Shown one piece after another: positions 47,246 through 58,360 of a DNA stretch of 64,000 nucleotides; positions within the stretch are counted from its first letter, which is position 1; every line of letters begins with the position of its first letter. Location: positions 12,080,772-12,144,771 of the forward strand of contig OY741271.1 in NCBI GenBank assembly GCA_963514095.1, written 5' to 3'. The notes below the pieces were generated by a model. The model did no database searches. It saw only the letters and a program-made list of their open reading frames with translations, and was not told the origin of the DNA. Both the position numbers and the translations under genes were made by a program. This DNA is from Eutrigla gurnardus. Its lineage: Eukaryota; Chordata; Actinopteri; Perciformes; Triglidae.

Positions 47246-48108
47246 TTCAAAGCATGGATGAAAGCCCATAATACTGACAATTTAACAGCATGTTGCCCAT
47301 CACAGCCACACAAAATGCTATAATTAACATGACTGTTACAATTAAAAATGTGGCGCTCCAGACCAATCGTTTACATGCAGGTGAAGGATTGAGGGAGTTA
47401 TAAGTGGAGCGAGAAGTTTTTAAAAAACATTCCAGTGTTACTGGAGTAATTCTCCATTGACAACATAAACATGACTTAGCCTACATAAACCTCAACCATG
47501 TTTACCAAAGCAACTTTACTTTTGAGATTGTTTGTTTGTTTACATTTTGTCCATATTCAATAATCGTTTCAGAATGTAGCCTACCTGAAAAACAACTGAC
47601 CTTGTTGTTAAAATCCTCCTTCTAGCTCATATTTCAGTTAAGAAATTCAGTTCTTGTTAGAACGTATAGGTATAATAACATTCGGCCCAATGGCTCTGTT
47701 GTGATTGACAGCTCAGAGGGCGGAACCAAACTATGAAGAAGGTCAATGATTGGCTGAAAGCGAGTGTGTGAATTTCAGGCTCCTACTTATTTGTCTCAAT
47801 AGTCGCACCATGAATTAATGATTTTCAACTTTTCCCTGTACGTCTTCCTCATATTCCTACTGGGACATGTTGTGAAGTTGTTGTTGTTTTATCAGTGCTA
47901 TAACTAATGACACTTGGTCTATATGAGAGCTGGAGGGGAGAAGTCTAGAGCTCAGTGGGGAATTATTTTCTATTCGTAAATTATGCATATTTCTGAGGTC
48001 ACTCTCGTGCTCCGTTTGTAAAGTAGCCGCTTTTCGTTTTTGCTTTTGTTTTGAACTGTCTCAATGTGTTTATCCAAGCCTTCTGTGAACATCACATTGG
48101 CCAGTGAG
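47245..48108. other. 3' flank of the receptor gene, no gene seen
   Basis: Spacer between the CA microsatellite and the receptor stop codon. No canonical AATAAA close to the stop was noticed on the minus strand. Confidence 0.4.
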
Positions 48109-48109
48109 C

Positions 48110-49312
48110 TCAGTCTACCCCGCCTCGGTTTCGAGGCGCAATGTTTCCAACTCTCATCTCCCCCACGTAGTAACGCCTCTCCGTCCTCCACCGGAACCGC
48201 CTGAGCAGCGCCTTCCTCATCTCCGCGTTCCTCAGCCCGTACACCAGCGGGTTGATGATCGGCGGCACTAAAAGTATGACCAGCAGGCACATGTGGAGCA
48301 CAGCTGCCGTGGCCGAGGGGGTCGGATTCGAGGGTGCCATCATGGCCTCGGTGCCCTTCACCTCCCACAGCGCGTCCGTGGAGACTTTGAGCAGCGGCGG
48401 GAGCAGCTGCGGGAACAGCATGCAGCAGTAGAACAACACGGTCTTGCGTGCTCTGGTGTTGACCGCGTCGAACGGGGCGATCGCGTCCCGGTACATGCTC
48501 AAGTAGGAGAAGGCGTGGACCAGCAGGCACATCAGCAGGGTGAAGGAGCCCAGGAGTTTGCGAAAGACTGCAGAGGCGCGGGGGAAACCCAAGTACTGCT
48601 CCATCATGTCCGGCTCGCATAGTAGCCCACCGGTGAACAGCTCATTCTTTTGCCCGCTCCCCATGTGCAGCAACACCACGTGGACGGTGCTGACGGAGAT
48701 GGCGTAGACCCAGATGAGACTCAGGGCTAGCCGCAGGCGCATCTGCGTGAGGATGATCAAGTAGTGGATGGCGTGGCACACGTACAAGTAGCGCTCCAGC
48801 GCCATGCACGTGATGCTGAGGAGGCTGGAGAAAATGCAGACGGTCCCCACAAAGTACTGGATGTGACACCAGGCGCCGAACGCAATGGTCCTGCGCTGGA
48901 CTAGCGAGTAGACGACGGTCGGACCGATGGTGAGAGTCTGCAGGATGTCACTCAAAATCAGATTCTTAAAGAAAGCAACGCGCGGCTCCCAGGAGAGGTC
49001 CTCGGACCGTCCGAGTCCGAACAGGGTAAAACAGTTGACCATAAATGACAAGAGAGTCAACAGCACAACAGTCCAGATGAGCGCGGGGACTGCTTGGCCA
49101 TAGGGCAGGATGGATAGGAAGAGACACCCGGCAACATCCTGCTCCGCGGTTACGCGCGGCTCAGTCATGTTGCCTTCGCGGAGCCAGTCGCACTGCTCGC
49201 TGGGGTCGTGCGCCTCCGCGGTCGTCATCACAGGTGCTGTTGTCATTTTGATCTTAGTGACCTGTGTTGTACTACCCTCACTGACAGAGGCGGTGTGCGT
49301 CCGATTGGTCAT
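48110..49312 (-). CDS. Odorant-receptor-like GPCR, single exon, 400 aa
   Basis: Seven-transmembrane rhodopsin-family receptor, predicted at the surface of chemosensory cells. Hydrophobic segments at about 76-100, 113-137, 150-174, 193-215, 248-275, 288-312 and 336-358. Hallmarks: Cys149 and Cys232 for the extracellular disulphide, MALERYLYVCHAIHYLIILT (170-189) in the place of the odorant receptor MAYDRYVAIC motif, and PPIINPLVYGLRN (350-362) like the NPxIYxLRN of olfactory receptors. N-glycosylation sites NRT and NMT in a long N-terminus (about 75 residues, unusual for odorant receptors). The frame stays open to 49,483, but only through a (GA)n microsatellite and a LINE tail, so I start at Met 49,312; ATGs at 49,246 and 49,168 are alternatives. 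Exact family not assigned; it is alone, not in a cluster. Confidence 0.8.
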   Translation of the reverse strand: MTNRTHTASVSEGSTTQVTKIKMTTAPVMTTAEAHDPSEQCDWLREGNMTEPRVTAEQDVAGCLFLSILPYGQAVPALIWTVVLLTLLSFMVNCFTLFGLGRSEDLSWEPRVAFFKNLILSDILQTLTIGPTVVYSLVQRRTIAFGAWCHIQYFVGTVCIFSSLLSITCMALERYLYVCHAIHYLIILTQMRLRLALSLIWVYAISVSTVHVVLLHMGSGQKNELFTGGLLCEPDMMEQYLGFPRASAVFRKLLGSFTLLMCLLVHAFSYLSMYRDAIAPFDAVNTRARKTVLFYCCMLFPQLLPPLLKVSTDALWEVKGTEAMMAPSNPTPSATAAVLHMCLLVILLVPPIINPLVYGLRNAEMRKALLRRFRWRTERRYYVGEMRVGNIAPRNRGGVD

Positions 49313-49345
49313 CCTTATAAGCCCACACTCCTCTAACAACCTGTC

Positions 49346-49350
<5 letters not shown>

Positions 49351-49411
<61 letters not shown>
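49351..49411. repeat. (GA)n microsatellite
   Basis: About 30 GA units between the receptor start and the LINE 3' end. It reads as poly Leu-Ser if the receptor frame is extended upstream. Confidence 0.97.
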
Positions 49412-49416
<5 letters not shown>

Positions 49417-50380
49417 ATTTTTGAATCAACTTTATTTTTCGTTCTTTTTTCAAATACTCATTTGAAAATAGTGATACATTCAAACATACCCACTCTTACT
49501 CCTTAGAGTAAATAAATGAATGAATACATAAATAAATAAATAAATACTTCATTCATGAGCACATCTTCAAACTGCAGTGTCAACACCTGATTAAAACACC
49601 AAACCTGCTGGAAAGTGTCCAGATCTCCTGCTGCTCTGTAATAGTTAAAATCAATGAGGAGTCTGGACTTCATCATATTTGTACATACAGTAACAGGTTC
49701 AACAATAAAACCATCCTTCACTTTCCTCCTTCGGCTAAAATACACCCCCATCTTGGCCTGCCCTAAAACAAAGTTTAAAAGCTGCCATTTGTTTTTGTGT
49801 TGGCGTGTGTATTTAAAACCTAGAATAAAAAGCTGCTTGGTAAAAACCTCTCCACTTTTGGTAAAAACAGTTTGTAAAAACAGAAACAATGGTAAAAGAC
49901 GAAGACACTCGTAAAAACAGTGAAACACAGTCTCTCTTTGGTCGCAGTAGGGACATTTGTCCTCTACTGCCGGGTTTATGGTGGACACAAAGGAGTTCAC
50001 TGCTATGACCCCATGGAGGACTCTCCAGTGAATGTCTGCATGTCTTTTAGAGAGTGGAGGCTTGTAGAAGGACCTCCACTCAGGTCTGGCAGCAGGAGCC
50101 AGCTGCAGATATCTCCTCCATGGAGTGTCAGGTCTCTTGTCCAGTTTTGTTTTGTTGATTGCCTTCACCAAGATCCTGTAAAACGTTTTTCCCGTGGTAC
50201 CATCCAGTGGTGCGAGGTGTGTATATTCCATTAAAATCCAAGAGCAGTCTTTAAAATCCGGGGCCAGGAAAATGGCAGGAAAGGGATTGTCATTGGTCCC
50301 TGTTTGATTAAAAGAGGAGTTTAAAAGCAGGCGTTCGTGAGTCTCTGGGTGCAGTCGAATAGTCTTTTTTGCTTAGGAAG
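49412..50380 (-). mobile_element. LINE (L1/Tx1-like) 3' end, 5'-truncated
   Basis: A 242-codon frame (49,503-50,231), extendable upstream to about 50,380, encodes the C-terminal zinc-binding region of a LINE ORF2: KPPLSKRHADIHWRVLHG followed by CPYCDQRETVFHCFYEC. That is the W-x-hydrophobic-LHG then CxxC…H…C layout of the reverse-transcriptase zinc-binding domain. It ends LQFEDVLMN and then an AAAT-rich tail. The reverse transcriptase core is missing. It inserted immediately upstream of the receptor gene in the same direction. Confidence 0.85.
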
Positions 50381-50384
50381 GTTC

Positions 50385-50575
50385 CTAACTGAAGAAGTGA
50401 CCTGGAAGTAAACAAGTGGCCGCCATGATAAGAGCCGTTCGGATTCTCTAAATGCAAAGGAAATTGGAGCTCCAATGCTTCCTTTCAGAGCTCCTTTAGC
50501 ATAGGATGCAACGGACCTTCCTATGCGAAAGGAAAGGAGATTACGCCGACCCACAATTCTTTGCGAGAGCAACAT
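50385..50575. other. Unassigned GC-richer block upstream of the LINE
   Basis: Contains 'acggaccttcctatgcgaaa' and 'ggagattacgccgacccaca', with short frames on both strands. Possibly a DNA element fragment, but no terminal repeats or target duplication were identified. Confidence 0.3.
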
Positions 50576-50759
50576 TAGGCTTGTTCGGGATGGTCTTGGC
50601 TTGGCTTGACTTGACTTACCACGCCGACGAGAGCTGCAGGTGTCTGAGGGGGCGGGCTCTAAAAGAGACGGCAGCCAAACGCCATCAAGTCAGACAACAA
50701 AGTCAACGTGACTATAGTGCTCAAGCGATAGAACACAGCAGCAAACCAAAGAGGATATG

Positions 50760-50905
50760 TTTTATATATATATATATATATATACAAGGCAACATCTGCA
50801 GTTTGAAGATGTGCTCATGAATATATATATATATATATATATATTACACACACACACACATACATATATACATAAATACATACATACACACACACACACA
50901 CGCAA
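50760..50905. repeat. (TA)n/(CA)n tracts around a short LINE tail match
   Basis: TA runs at about 50,762-50,783 and 50,820-50,844 flank about 26 bases (50,801-50,826, 'tgcagtttgaagatgtgctc' and onward) that are identical to the reverse complement of the LINE 3' end at about 49,549-49,575. CA and ACAT runs follow to about 50,903. Confidence 0.75.
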
Positions 50906-51099
50906 GGCAACATGTGGAAGGCATTATTTTTTCCCAGTATATTTGTATTATCATTCTATGTTTGTATTAACCAGACCTCACATATAATAGGCCTACTCAC
51001 AACACAATGCACGAAACTTTAGATCAAGCCATGAGATCAATGCGACCAAAATAAAAAGTATAATTTCACCACAAGGTGGCCGCCGAGTGCGGCCACCTT

Positions 51100-51350
51100 G
51101 AGAGACAGACAGGTAACCAGTCTATCACAGGGACGACATGTAGAGACAGACAGGTAATCAGTCTATCACAGGGCTGACATGTAGAGACAGACAGGTAACC
51201 AGTCTATCACAGGGCTGACATGTAGAGACAGACAGGTAACCAGTCTATCACAGGGCTGACATGTAGAGACAGACAGGTAACCAGTCTATCACAGGGCTGA
51301 CATGTAGAGACAGACAGGTAACCAGTCTATCACAGGGCTGACATGTAGAG
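51100..51350. repeat. 41-bp minisatellite, about 6 units
   Basis: Tandem units of AGAGACAGACAGGTAACCAG plus 21 further bases, with period 41 and few substitutions. Directly continuous with the SINE-like element that follows, whose 5' region ('gacctgggacatttagagtc') is related to the unit edge. Units are adjacent, with no spacers. Confidence 0.95.
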
Positions 51351-51562
51351 ACCTGGGACATTTAGAGTCATCAATGAACCTATCCCCATCCTGCATGTCT
51401 TTGGACTGTGGGAGGAAGCCGGAGAACCCGGAGAGAACCCACTCTTACATGAGGAGAACATGCAAACTCCACACAGAAGAACCCGGGCCCGACCCGGGAT
51501 TTAAAATCGAAACCCTCTCGCTGTGAGGTGAACGTGCTACCCACTACACCACCGTGCAGCCC
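51351..51562 (-). mobile_element. tRNA-like SINE/MITE with 'catgtctttggactgtggga' body
   Basis: Contains 'catgtctttggactgtggga', 'agccggagaacccggagag', 'aacatgcaaactccacacag' and, at the right, a tRNA-like head on the minus strand: 'ggtggtgtagtgggtagcac' followed by a B-box-like region near 51,500-51,520. I recognise this as one of the most abundant fish interspersed repeats. Another copy of the body lies at 54,060-54,165. Confidence 0.7.
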
Positions 51563-51689
51563 GTGCTGTGAGTGTGTGACCTAAATACCTCCTGATTTTT
51601 GGTGGAAACCATTGTCCCACAATGCATTGCAAAAGGGGTGGGAGCAGCTCGATTCAGGAGAATAAATGTTAAATCTGTTCATGACTCAT

Positions 51690-51810
51690 TGACGTATCTG
51701 TACGTACGACTTTTGGATCTGTGGCATCGATAGCGAGGATGAAGTAGCAACGCTGTGGTAGCGACCTGTCATACCCTGCTTTATGGTCGATTTGACTCTA
51801 AACTGAGGTT
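51690..51810 (-). repeat. Dispersed fish repeat, copy 3 (reverse)
   Basis: 'gtagcgacctgtcataccct' and 'gctttatggtcgatttgact' are the reverse complement of the 'agtcaaat…cataaagcag…' and 'gacaggtcgctac' blocks of the family seen at 3,880 and 13,540. Confidence 0.55.
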
Positions 51811-52390
51811 GCTGCCTGATCTGGACACTTAGCAAGTATTTATATTTTTATGTATTCTAAGCTAAATAAGTGACATCTCTTTTGTCAATGTGTGTTTGAT
51901 TCTGAGTCTGTCGTTGAAGCATTATGTCATTAATTTCTCTTTTCTATTTCTCTGATTGACAAAGAAACAACAAAAGCCAATAAGAAAACAAAAGTGCAGC
52001 TGATTCTGTTGAAGTAATGACATATGGAGTTTTTTAAAAATATTTTTGGAAAGTTATTTGACTCATAAAAGCAAATCATCTTTCAATCAGGAGACCCAAA
52101 GGGGCAGACTGACACCTGGTGTTAAGGACTAGTAACTGCAGTCTATTCCCTGAAATACGTCACCATACAGAAGATAAACTCTTGAAATGCTGTTTCATTT
52201 CAAATGTTTGTTCATCTGTACGCCAGAATATTCTGTCTCATGGAAAATGTAGACCTTAAAATCATCCCACTGTGTATAATAAAAAAAAGAACCAACCCAA
52301 CTAACAAAATATGCAAATATGTCGTATTTTGGTTTTGACATATTTTACAACATAATATATTTTCAAATTGTTTGATTTTCTTTTTTTTAA

Positions 52391-52560
52391 AGATTTTTTT
52401 CTGGCATAGACACCTTTTATTTAGCCGTGGACAGAGAGGAAACATGGGATAGAGAGGGGGATGTGACATGCAAAGGACCTCCGGCTGGGATTTGAACCGG
52501 GGTCGGCTGCGTACATGGCTACATGGTATCTGTCTAACTACTCGACCACCTGCACACCAA
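52391..52560 (-). mobile_element. tRNA-derived SINE
   Basis: On the minus strand it starts with a tRNA-like head: an A-box-like 'tggtcgagtagttagacag', then a B box 'ggttcaaatcc' within 'ccccggttcaaatcccagcc'. 'aggtcctttgcatgtcacat' and a CT-rich body follow. The poly-A/T side is at the low-coordinate end, where a run of T follows. Confidence 0.7.
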
Positions 52561-53870
52561 ATTGTTTGATTTTCAATTAAATTTATGGCACAATTTGATA
52601 TACAGTCGATATACAGTCGATATACAGTGATATCAGCCCTCTCAATGATTCAGTAAAGCTCGACTACACCTTGTTATTTATTCTATGCTTTACTTTACCA
52701 GTTAAATTATTTCAGGCATCGCACTGACCCGGGTACCCGGCCCATGTCTCCATGAACCTCTAGTATGGGAGCAAATCTGTTATGCCCAGAACAACTCCCT
52801 CTACGTTTAAGTTGTCCGTTTTAAAATGAGACAATGACAGTGCGGAAAACAACAGAAGGAGGGCAGTGGTATAAGTGAAGTGAAGGATCAGGATCAGGGT
52901 GGTAGAGGACTCCAGGGGGAGGAGTGATGGCATACCTCCAGCCTTATATAGGGTGTGTTTGTCCAGGGTTCAGCTGCTCCCCCAGGGAATGTCCAGGAAT
53001 AGAAGGAGTTAGAGGAGAAGAAGGTGGAAAGAGGAGAAGAAAGAGGAAAAAAAGAAAAATAATCAAAGGGCACACAATTTCCTCTTGGTCTTTTGTTCCT
53101 CCTCTCAAGAACAAAACTGTCTCATGCTGCCAAAACCTTTTCTCTCATCCAACGAGAGAAAAGTCTTGAGCCGGGCAGAGCATCAGCTGTTGCCGTCAGT
53201 CAGACACTCAATGACGGCGGTGACATAAGTTGGACGGCATGAGGTCACACTGCAGCCCTCCAGGGAAGGTGGGGTTGATGACTGAGAGGGTGAGAGGAGG
53301 TTAAGAAAGAGGAGACTGTGGGGATCAAAACATGGAGCAAGGAGAGGCAGGAATAAAAGAGTGGTTAGAAGGTGTGATGGGACATGGGAGGGAAGGAAAA
53401 CACATGCACACACACACACGCACAGCGCGCGTAGAACACCACGGTGCACAACAAAAAGAGTCTTTATTTAATAAGGTGGGGAGTCCAAAGTAAGCGTTTC
53501 CTGGTCCGGGGTAGGCTACTTTGTGAGGGGTCCTTCTTCCAACAGGCCTCGTGCTGCTGGAGAGGGGGGGAGTGGTGAAAAGAGAGTTAGTCAGAATTAT
53601 CTACGTCCCTACATCAGTGGGTGGCCGAGTCCAAGACTTCCTGTATTTATCCACTCTCCGGCGCTCCCTCCACTTTCCTCCTGCGCTCCCCAGCCTCGGG
53701 CCACCTGCGGCTGGGGAGAAACTGTGCTTTATACAGAGGGTGACGTGATTAGTGGAATGGTGATCACCTGTGTCCTATGCCAGGTACGGAGCAGCTGTGA
53801 ATGATAGTACTGGTTGTCAATTATCTCACCCAGCCTCAGTCTGTGGGCAAACGGTTGCCGGGACACCTCA
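52561..53870. other. No gene seen; purine-rich and GC-rich patches
   Basis: Purine-rich tract at about 53,005-53,070 and a GC-richer area at about 53,460-53,720. Short frames only. The GC-rich area could be retrotransposon-derived; nothing diagnostic was found. Confidence 0.35.
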
Positions 53871-53874
53871 CAGC

Positions 53875-53875
53875 A

Positions 53876-53950
<75 letters not shown>
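53875..53950. repeat. (CA)n microsatellite
   Basis: About 35 CA units with an AGAC interruption near 53,911. Spurious poly Thr-His and Cys-Val frames cross it. Confidence 0.97.
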
Positions 53951-54059
53951 ACACACATATGCCACATGAAGATCAAATAGAAGCAGGTCGCCTGTCTATC
54001 ACAAGCACATAAAGACAGACAACCATTCAAACTCACATCCACACCAACGAGCAATTTAG

Positions 54060-54165
54060 CAATTTAACCTGCATGTCTTTTGAAATTTGGGAGAAAGCCA
54101 CATACCCAGATAAAACCCACATGGGGAGAACATGCACATTTAGTCCACACAGAAGACATACATAT
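54060..54165 (-). mobile_element. Diverged copy of the SINE-like element
   Basis: 'cctgcatgtcttttgaaattt…gagaaagccacatacccaga…aacccacatggggagaacatgcac' parallels 51,390-51,470. The tRNA-like head is not recognisable here. Confidence 0.6.
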
Positions 54166-54269
54166 TATTGCACATTCCCTTTGAACACAACTCCAGTTTT
54201 ACTCCTGTGGTGTGGAGTCATGATGAGGCTACACAATGACAATGCTCGTGTTCGTCAGGTCCACCTGTC

Positions 54270-54370
54270 GCTCCTCCACAGTCCAAATATGGTCACTTCT
54301 GTTCACTGTTTGCAAAAATCAAAGATGGTGGGGGCCAAAATGTCAAATTCGAGTCTTCAAAACCGTAGTC
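54270..54370 (+). repeat. Dispersed fish repeat, copy 4 (3' part)
   Basis: 'ccaaatatggtcacttctgt', 'aaaatcaaagatggtggggg' and 'aaattcgagtcttcaaa' correspond to the 3' parts of copies 1 and 2 (for example 'agccaagatggcaaagacca' near 4,198 and 'gaaatatggtcacttcc' near 13,876). Confidence 0.55.
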
Positions 54371-57300
54371 CACAAACCAATGGGTGGGGGGCGGGGCTTG
54401 GCAAAGAACCAGATGGACAGGGAAAAAAGGAAATGTATGAATTCTTGAGGGAAAGTATCCTGGCATTTTGAGCTGGATGGAAAATCATATTGGAAAAAAT
54501 ATTTACAACATACACATGACATTGGCTACAGTACATGTATGTTAATTACTCAACATATAAGCTGATTAAAAATGGCAACCGTACTTTAAGTTTCAGCAAC
54601 CAAAAACTGATGCCTGGTTGCCAGCCTGGCAACCACTGTAAAAAGTTAGTGCTTTTGACAGTGATGGAAACAGAAACGGGAGACCCATGGTAAGCAACAA
54701 ATGTCCCCAGCTGGACTCAAACCAGGGACGCTACTCCGTTATGTGGCAGGTATGCGTCTGAGATCACCGGTTTGACAAATGTATTACTGCAGCTTCAATG
54801 AGACGGGCTGCAGACATACAGTAAGGCCAAAGGTCATGTGTCGTCAATATCTGTGCCAAAATTACATGGTTACGACCTTCAGTATATCATTGCTTAATGA
54901 TAAATCCTAAATTGTTATTGAATCACTGACAATTTACTCAAACACAAAATGTTAGATCGACACAGTAACCGACAATAAAAGACACTACACAAACAATTCT
55001 TCTGTATAAAAAAAAGAAGCAGCTAACTATCCAGCTGCTAGCGCTACACACCAAACCAAAGAGAGTTTATTTTGGAAGGTTTCAGGGATTTCAATGAACA
55101 ATTCCTCTCTGTGTATGTGGAATTGTATGCATTGATAGTAATTGATGTGTATGATAAAATTTTTCACATAATTAAGCCTGTATTTTAAACTTACCCCCTG
55201 GTCTGTGGTCTGTTATTTGTAGTTCTAAACTGCTCCTCTGAACCTTAAGACTCTGGTCCTCTGTTAATACCTTCAGTGCTACACAGGTCTTTATAATTGA
55301 ACAAAATGTATCTTCTTTCATTCCTTTCGACATTGGACAATCCATCATCTCCCCTTTTTTTCATAAGCCACCTGCAGCTCTTTAGAAAAGGCCGACTTTC
55401 TCTTTCAGCATGACAGCTATACTAGAAGTTATGAGCAACCACAGCTGCTCTAGTTTCAATGCCAATGAGACAGTACTCTGGGCATAAATAGATTTCCAGT
55501 GAAAGATTTAAGAAACTGTGGAGCCTTACTGCTTAAAATTCCTGAGTGGACACCAAGATCAGCAGGTAGCTGCGTCTTTTAGCTGACCTGGTGGACTGAA
55601 GTGGAAAGGAATCCTTTGGTCTGTGCATTTGATATTAGAATGCATCTTTCTGACAAATAAAACTTCTCATTCTTTGTTCTATTAATAGTGTTGGCTCTAG
55701 GGATGTCTGTCAGTTTGGTTCTAATTAAAGTATCTCAACAACTTCAAAAATGGATTGCCATGAACTTTGATTAAGACATTCATGTTCCCCTCAGGAAGAA
55801 TTGGAATAACTGGAGATCCATAATATATATATCTAGTGCCATCATCAAGTCAACATCCAAACTAATGTCATCATGAGCTTCGGGTGTCATCCTGTCATTG
55901 TGAGGCTCTCAGCATGTGGATGTAAGCGCTAAATACAATTTTACAAAGTTGCTTTCCTTCTTTCTCTAGTTTTGCTTTCCTTGCAGATGACACGGACATG
56001 TGTGAACTAACTGCCTCAAATCTCTCATGGACACGTCTGTAATGGGGAAGTCGTGGTGCACACTGGAAAATAGGGTTCAACCGTAATCCACTGTGTAATT
56101 TGATCGCTGATAACCCTGATTTTTCATATGCACAAGTTGAAAAACGGACAGACCTAACAAACCATGACATTTTACAAATTGTCATGTTGTTATTTCAGCA
56201 TCCCTTTTATTGCGATTAAATCACAACAAAAGTGTTTATTTGGGGTTTATATCACTGCAACTGCTGAACTAGGATGCCGTTTGATAACATGTAAAAAGCA
56301 GCAATGTTTATTTCAGCCATGATTGATGAAACATTGTCGGCGTCTACATGGAGGTAAGCCCCGCCTCCTCTTTGGCCCGTCTAGCGCGCGATAATGCATT
56401 CAAACTCACGTCATTTACATAACGCAAAAAGTTGCTTTGTGTTTATGTGACATATCTACTCCTGTGCCTCCCCAGCCTGCCCTAGTCCCACGTCCATGTT
56501 GCTCATCACCTTCTGGTTTGTTCTTCGGTTCCTTCGGTTCCTTCAGTACCTTTTTGTATTTTTTGCCTTTGCACTTTTCATAACATCAGCATGCTTCCTG
56601 AGGTTTTTGTTCCCTGTGAGTTTTTGTATCAGCTTAGTCATTAAATCTCGCCTTTTGTTTAGTTTCACCTGCCTACCTTCTTTTTGAATTTGGGTCCTTT
56701 TTGCATTCTATCAACAATACTAGTAAGTAAGTAAGTAAGTAAGTGATGATAGTTGCACCATTAGTCAGTTGAGTGTAGGGGCGTTGCTCTCGAAGCTGCT
56801 CACACATTCGTCAGAGCAAGCAGAAACAGTGGCATTCAAGACTCAACACGGACACACAGACATCCCTCGCTGCAGTTTGTAAAGTGAAATGCAAAGCTGG
56901 TGAAATCAACACATCTAGAACACAGAATACGTTGGATCTAAAAGCTAAAGAGTTCTGAAAGTTAAATAACCCACAGCAGCTGTAGCTAGCGTCAGTGCAG
57001 CAGCTGCAGTGCTAACATTAGCATGCCTGCAGCGGCATCTAAACAATCTAATTTAACTCCTATTAGACAGCAAAAATGTCAGTTAAGCATCGTGAACTTC
57101 ATCAACATGTTTGTGTGATTAAGTGTCGCATTCGATACGTTGTTGGCGATAACTGGGCTATTTACTGTGATAACTGTCTTGGTTGGCTTAGCATTTTTAA
57201 TAGCATTAGCCAACACTCAGCCACTGGCTGCACCTGAAACTCACCAACATGATATTAAGTCTCCACAACAACACTGTGAGATGTATTAGCATGTTGAAAA

Positions 57301-57510
57301 TTTAGTATGAAACCATTATTCGTGACTTGCAGACCATTTAGTGGGAAATCTCACAGTACAACGAGTACAGTGACAAGTACAGTGGTGCTAACGTGCTAAC
57401 ACAGTGGTGCTAATGCGACCATAACAGGAAAAAATGACGTGTGCTTCGTCTGCGTAATTAACAACATTGTTGCCCTGGTAACTGATTGACAGGCTGCAGG
57501 GATGGTTTGA
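54371..57510. other. Intergenic, no gene seen
   Basis: No coding exon recognised. Short GTAA tandem units lie near 56,724-56,743. A short GA run at 57,514-57,536 follows the stretch. Nothing else was identified. Confidence 0.4.
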
Positions 57511-58023
57511 GTCGAGAGAGAGAGAGAGAGAGAGAGATGGCTTTTACTCAATGCAGTGTTTAACAAAATAATCGAAAAAACAAAACAATAATGAGGTTGA
57601 GAAGTGTAGGCCTACATTATTTTTTTAACCAAAGAAATCATATGTTTTGTGTTTACAGACGGAGTAAATACCAGGGAAAAAAGGGTTTACTTATTGACGG
57701 AGTGAGAAACCAATAGGTAAAATAGTTAAAGATGGCCTACAGCTGTGTGAGAGCACAAGTACTTTTGGATGCCTCTTAAGTTACAGATGTCATAAGTGCA
57801 AGGGCAAGGGCAATGAGGACAGGGAGACGGGTAGATAGATGTGTTAGTGGACACTGCTAAAGGGGTTGAGAATCTGTGCATGCTGGGAGGTGTTAATCTA
57901 TGTGTGTGCGTTTGTGCATGTGATGTATGTGAGTGTGTAAGCATTCCTGTTCTTGAGCAGAATGTGAAATCAAGTGTTCATCTGCAGTGAGATGCTCAGT
58001 TGATCCTCAGCCAGAATAACCTC

Positions 58024-58101
58024 CAGCTGCCTGATGCCTGCACTATGTTTTCTTTTCTTTTTTTTTAAATGTCACTAAGCGTGTCTGTTATCTAAATATG
58101 G
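58024..58101 (+). promoter_or_regulatory. Muscle-type sites upstream of tnnc2: E-box and CArG-like
   Basis: An E-box CAGCTG at 58,024-58,029 and CTAAATATGG at 58,092-58,101, one base from the SRF CArG consensus and also MEF2-like. They lie about 270-340 bases upstream of the tnnc2 start codon. Such pairs are common in muscle promoters but also occur by chance. Confidence 0.3.
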
Positions 58102-58360
58102 GGGATCGGAGAGCGTGTCACACAAGGGGATGTCCATCACCAGATTGTGAGAGAGCACAAAGTAAAGTTGGATTTGATTGGCTGTCTCTTGTCAGAGGAG
58201 GGGGCCTCTTGCCCAATCCTGATAATTTTCAGTAAAAGTGTAGTGGGATGAGAGGGTACTTATGACGGAGAGCGAAGCCCCCTGAACAGTGCAGTTGGGA
58301 GACTTTCCCCAGACGTCTGTCATTTTTTCTGGTGTCTGTTGTTCAGCACAGCCGGCCGCC

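Noticed and set aside
47117..47323. Poly Thr-His open frame
   Set aside because: Microsatellite translation.
49313..49483. 57-residue N-terminal extension of the odorant-receptor-like frame
   Set aside because: It consists of poly Leu-Ser from the (GA)n tract and codons from a LINE 3' tail, so the receptor most likely starts at 49,312 or later.
51100..51350. Regular direct repeats that might suggest a CRISPR-like array
   Set aside because: Units are contiguous 41-mers with no unique spacers, in a vertebrate genome. It is a minisatellite.
52391..52560. Considered a true tRNA gene because of A- and B-box-like motifs
   Set aside because: The cloverleaf cannot be completed, and a SINE-type body and terminal T-run follow. 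It is a tRNA-derived SINE.
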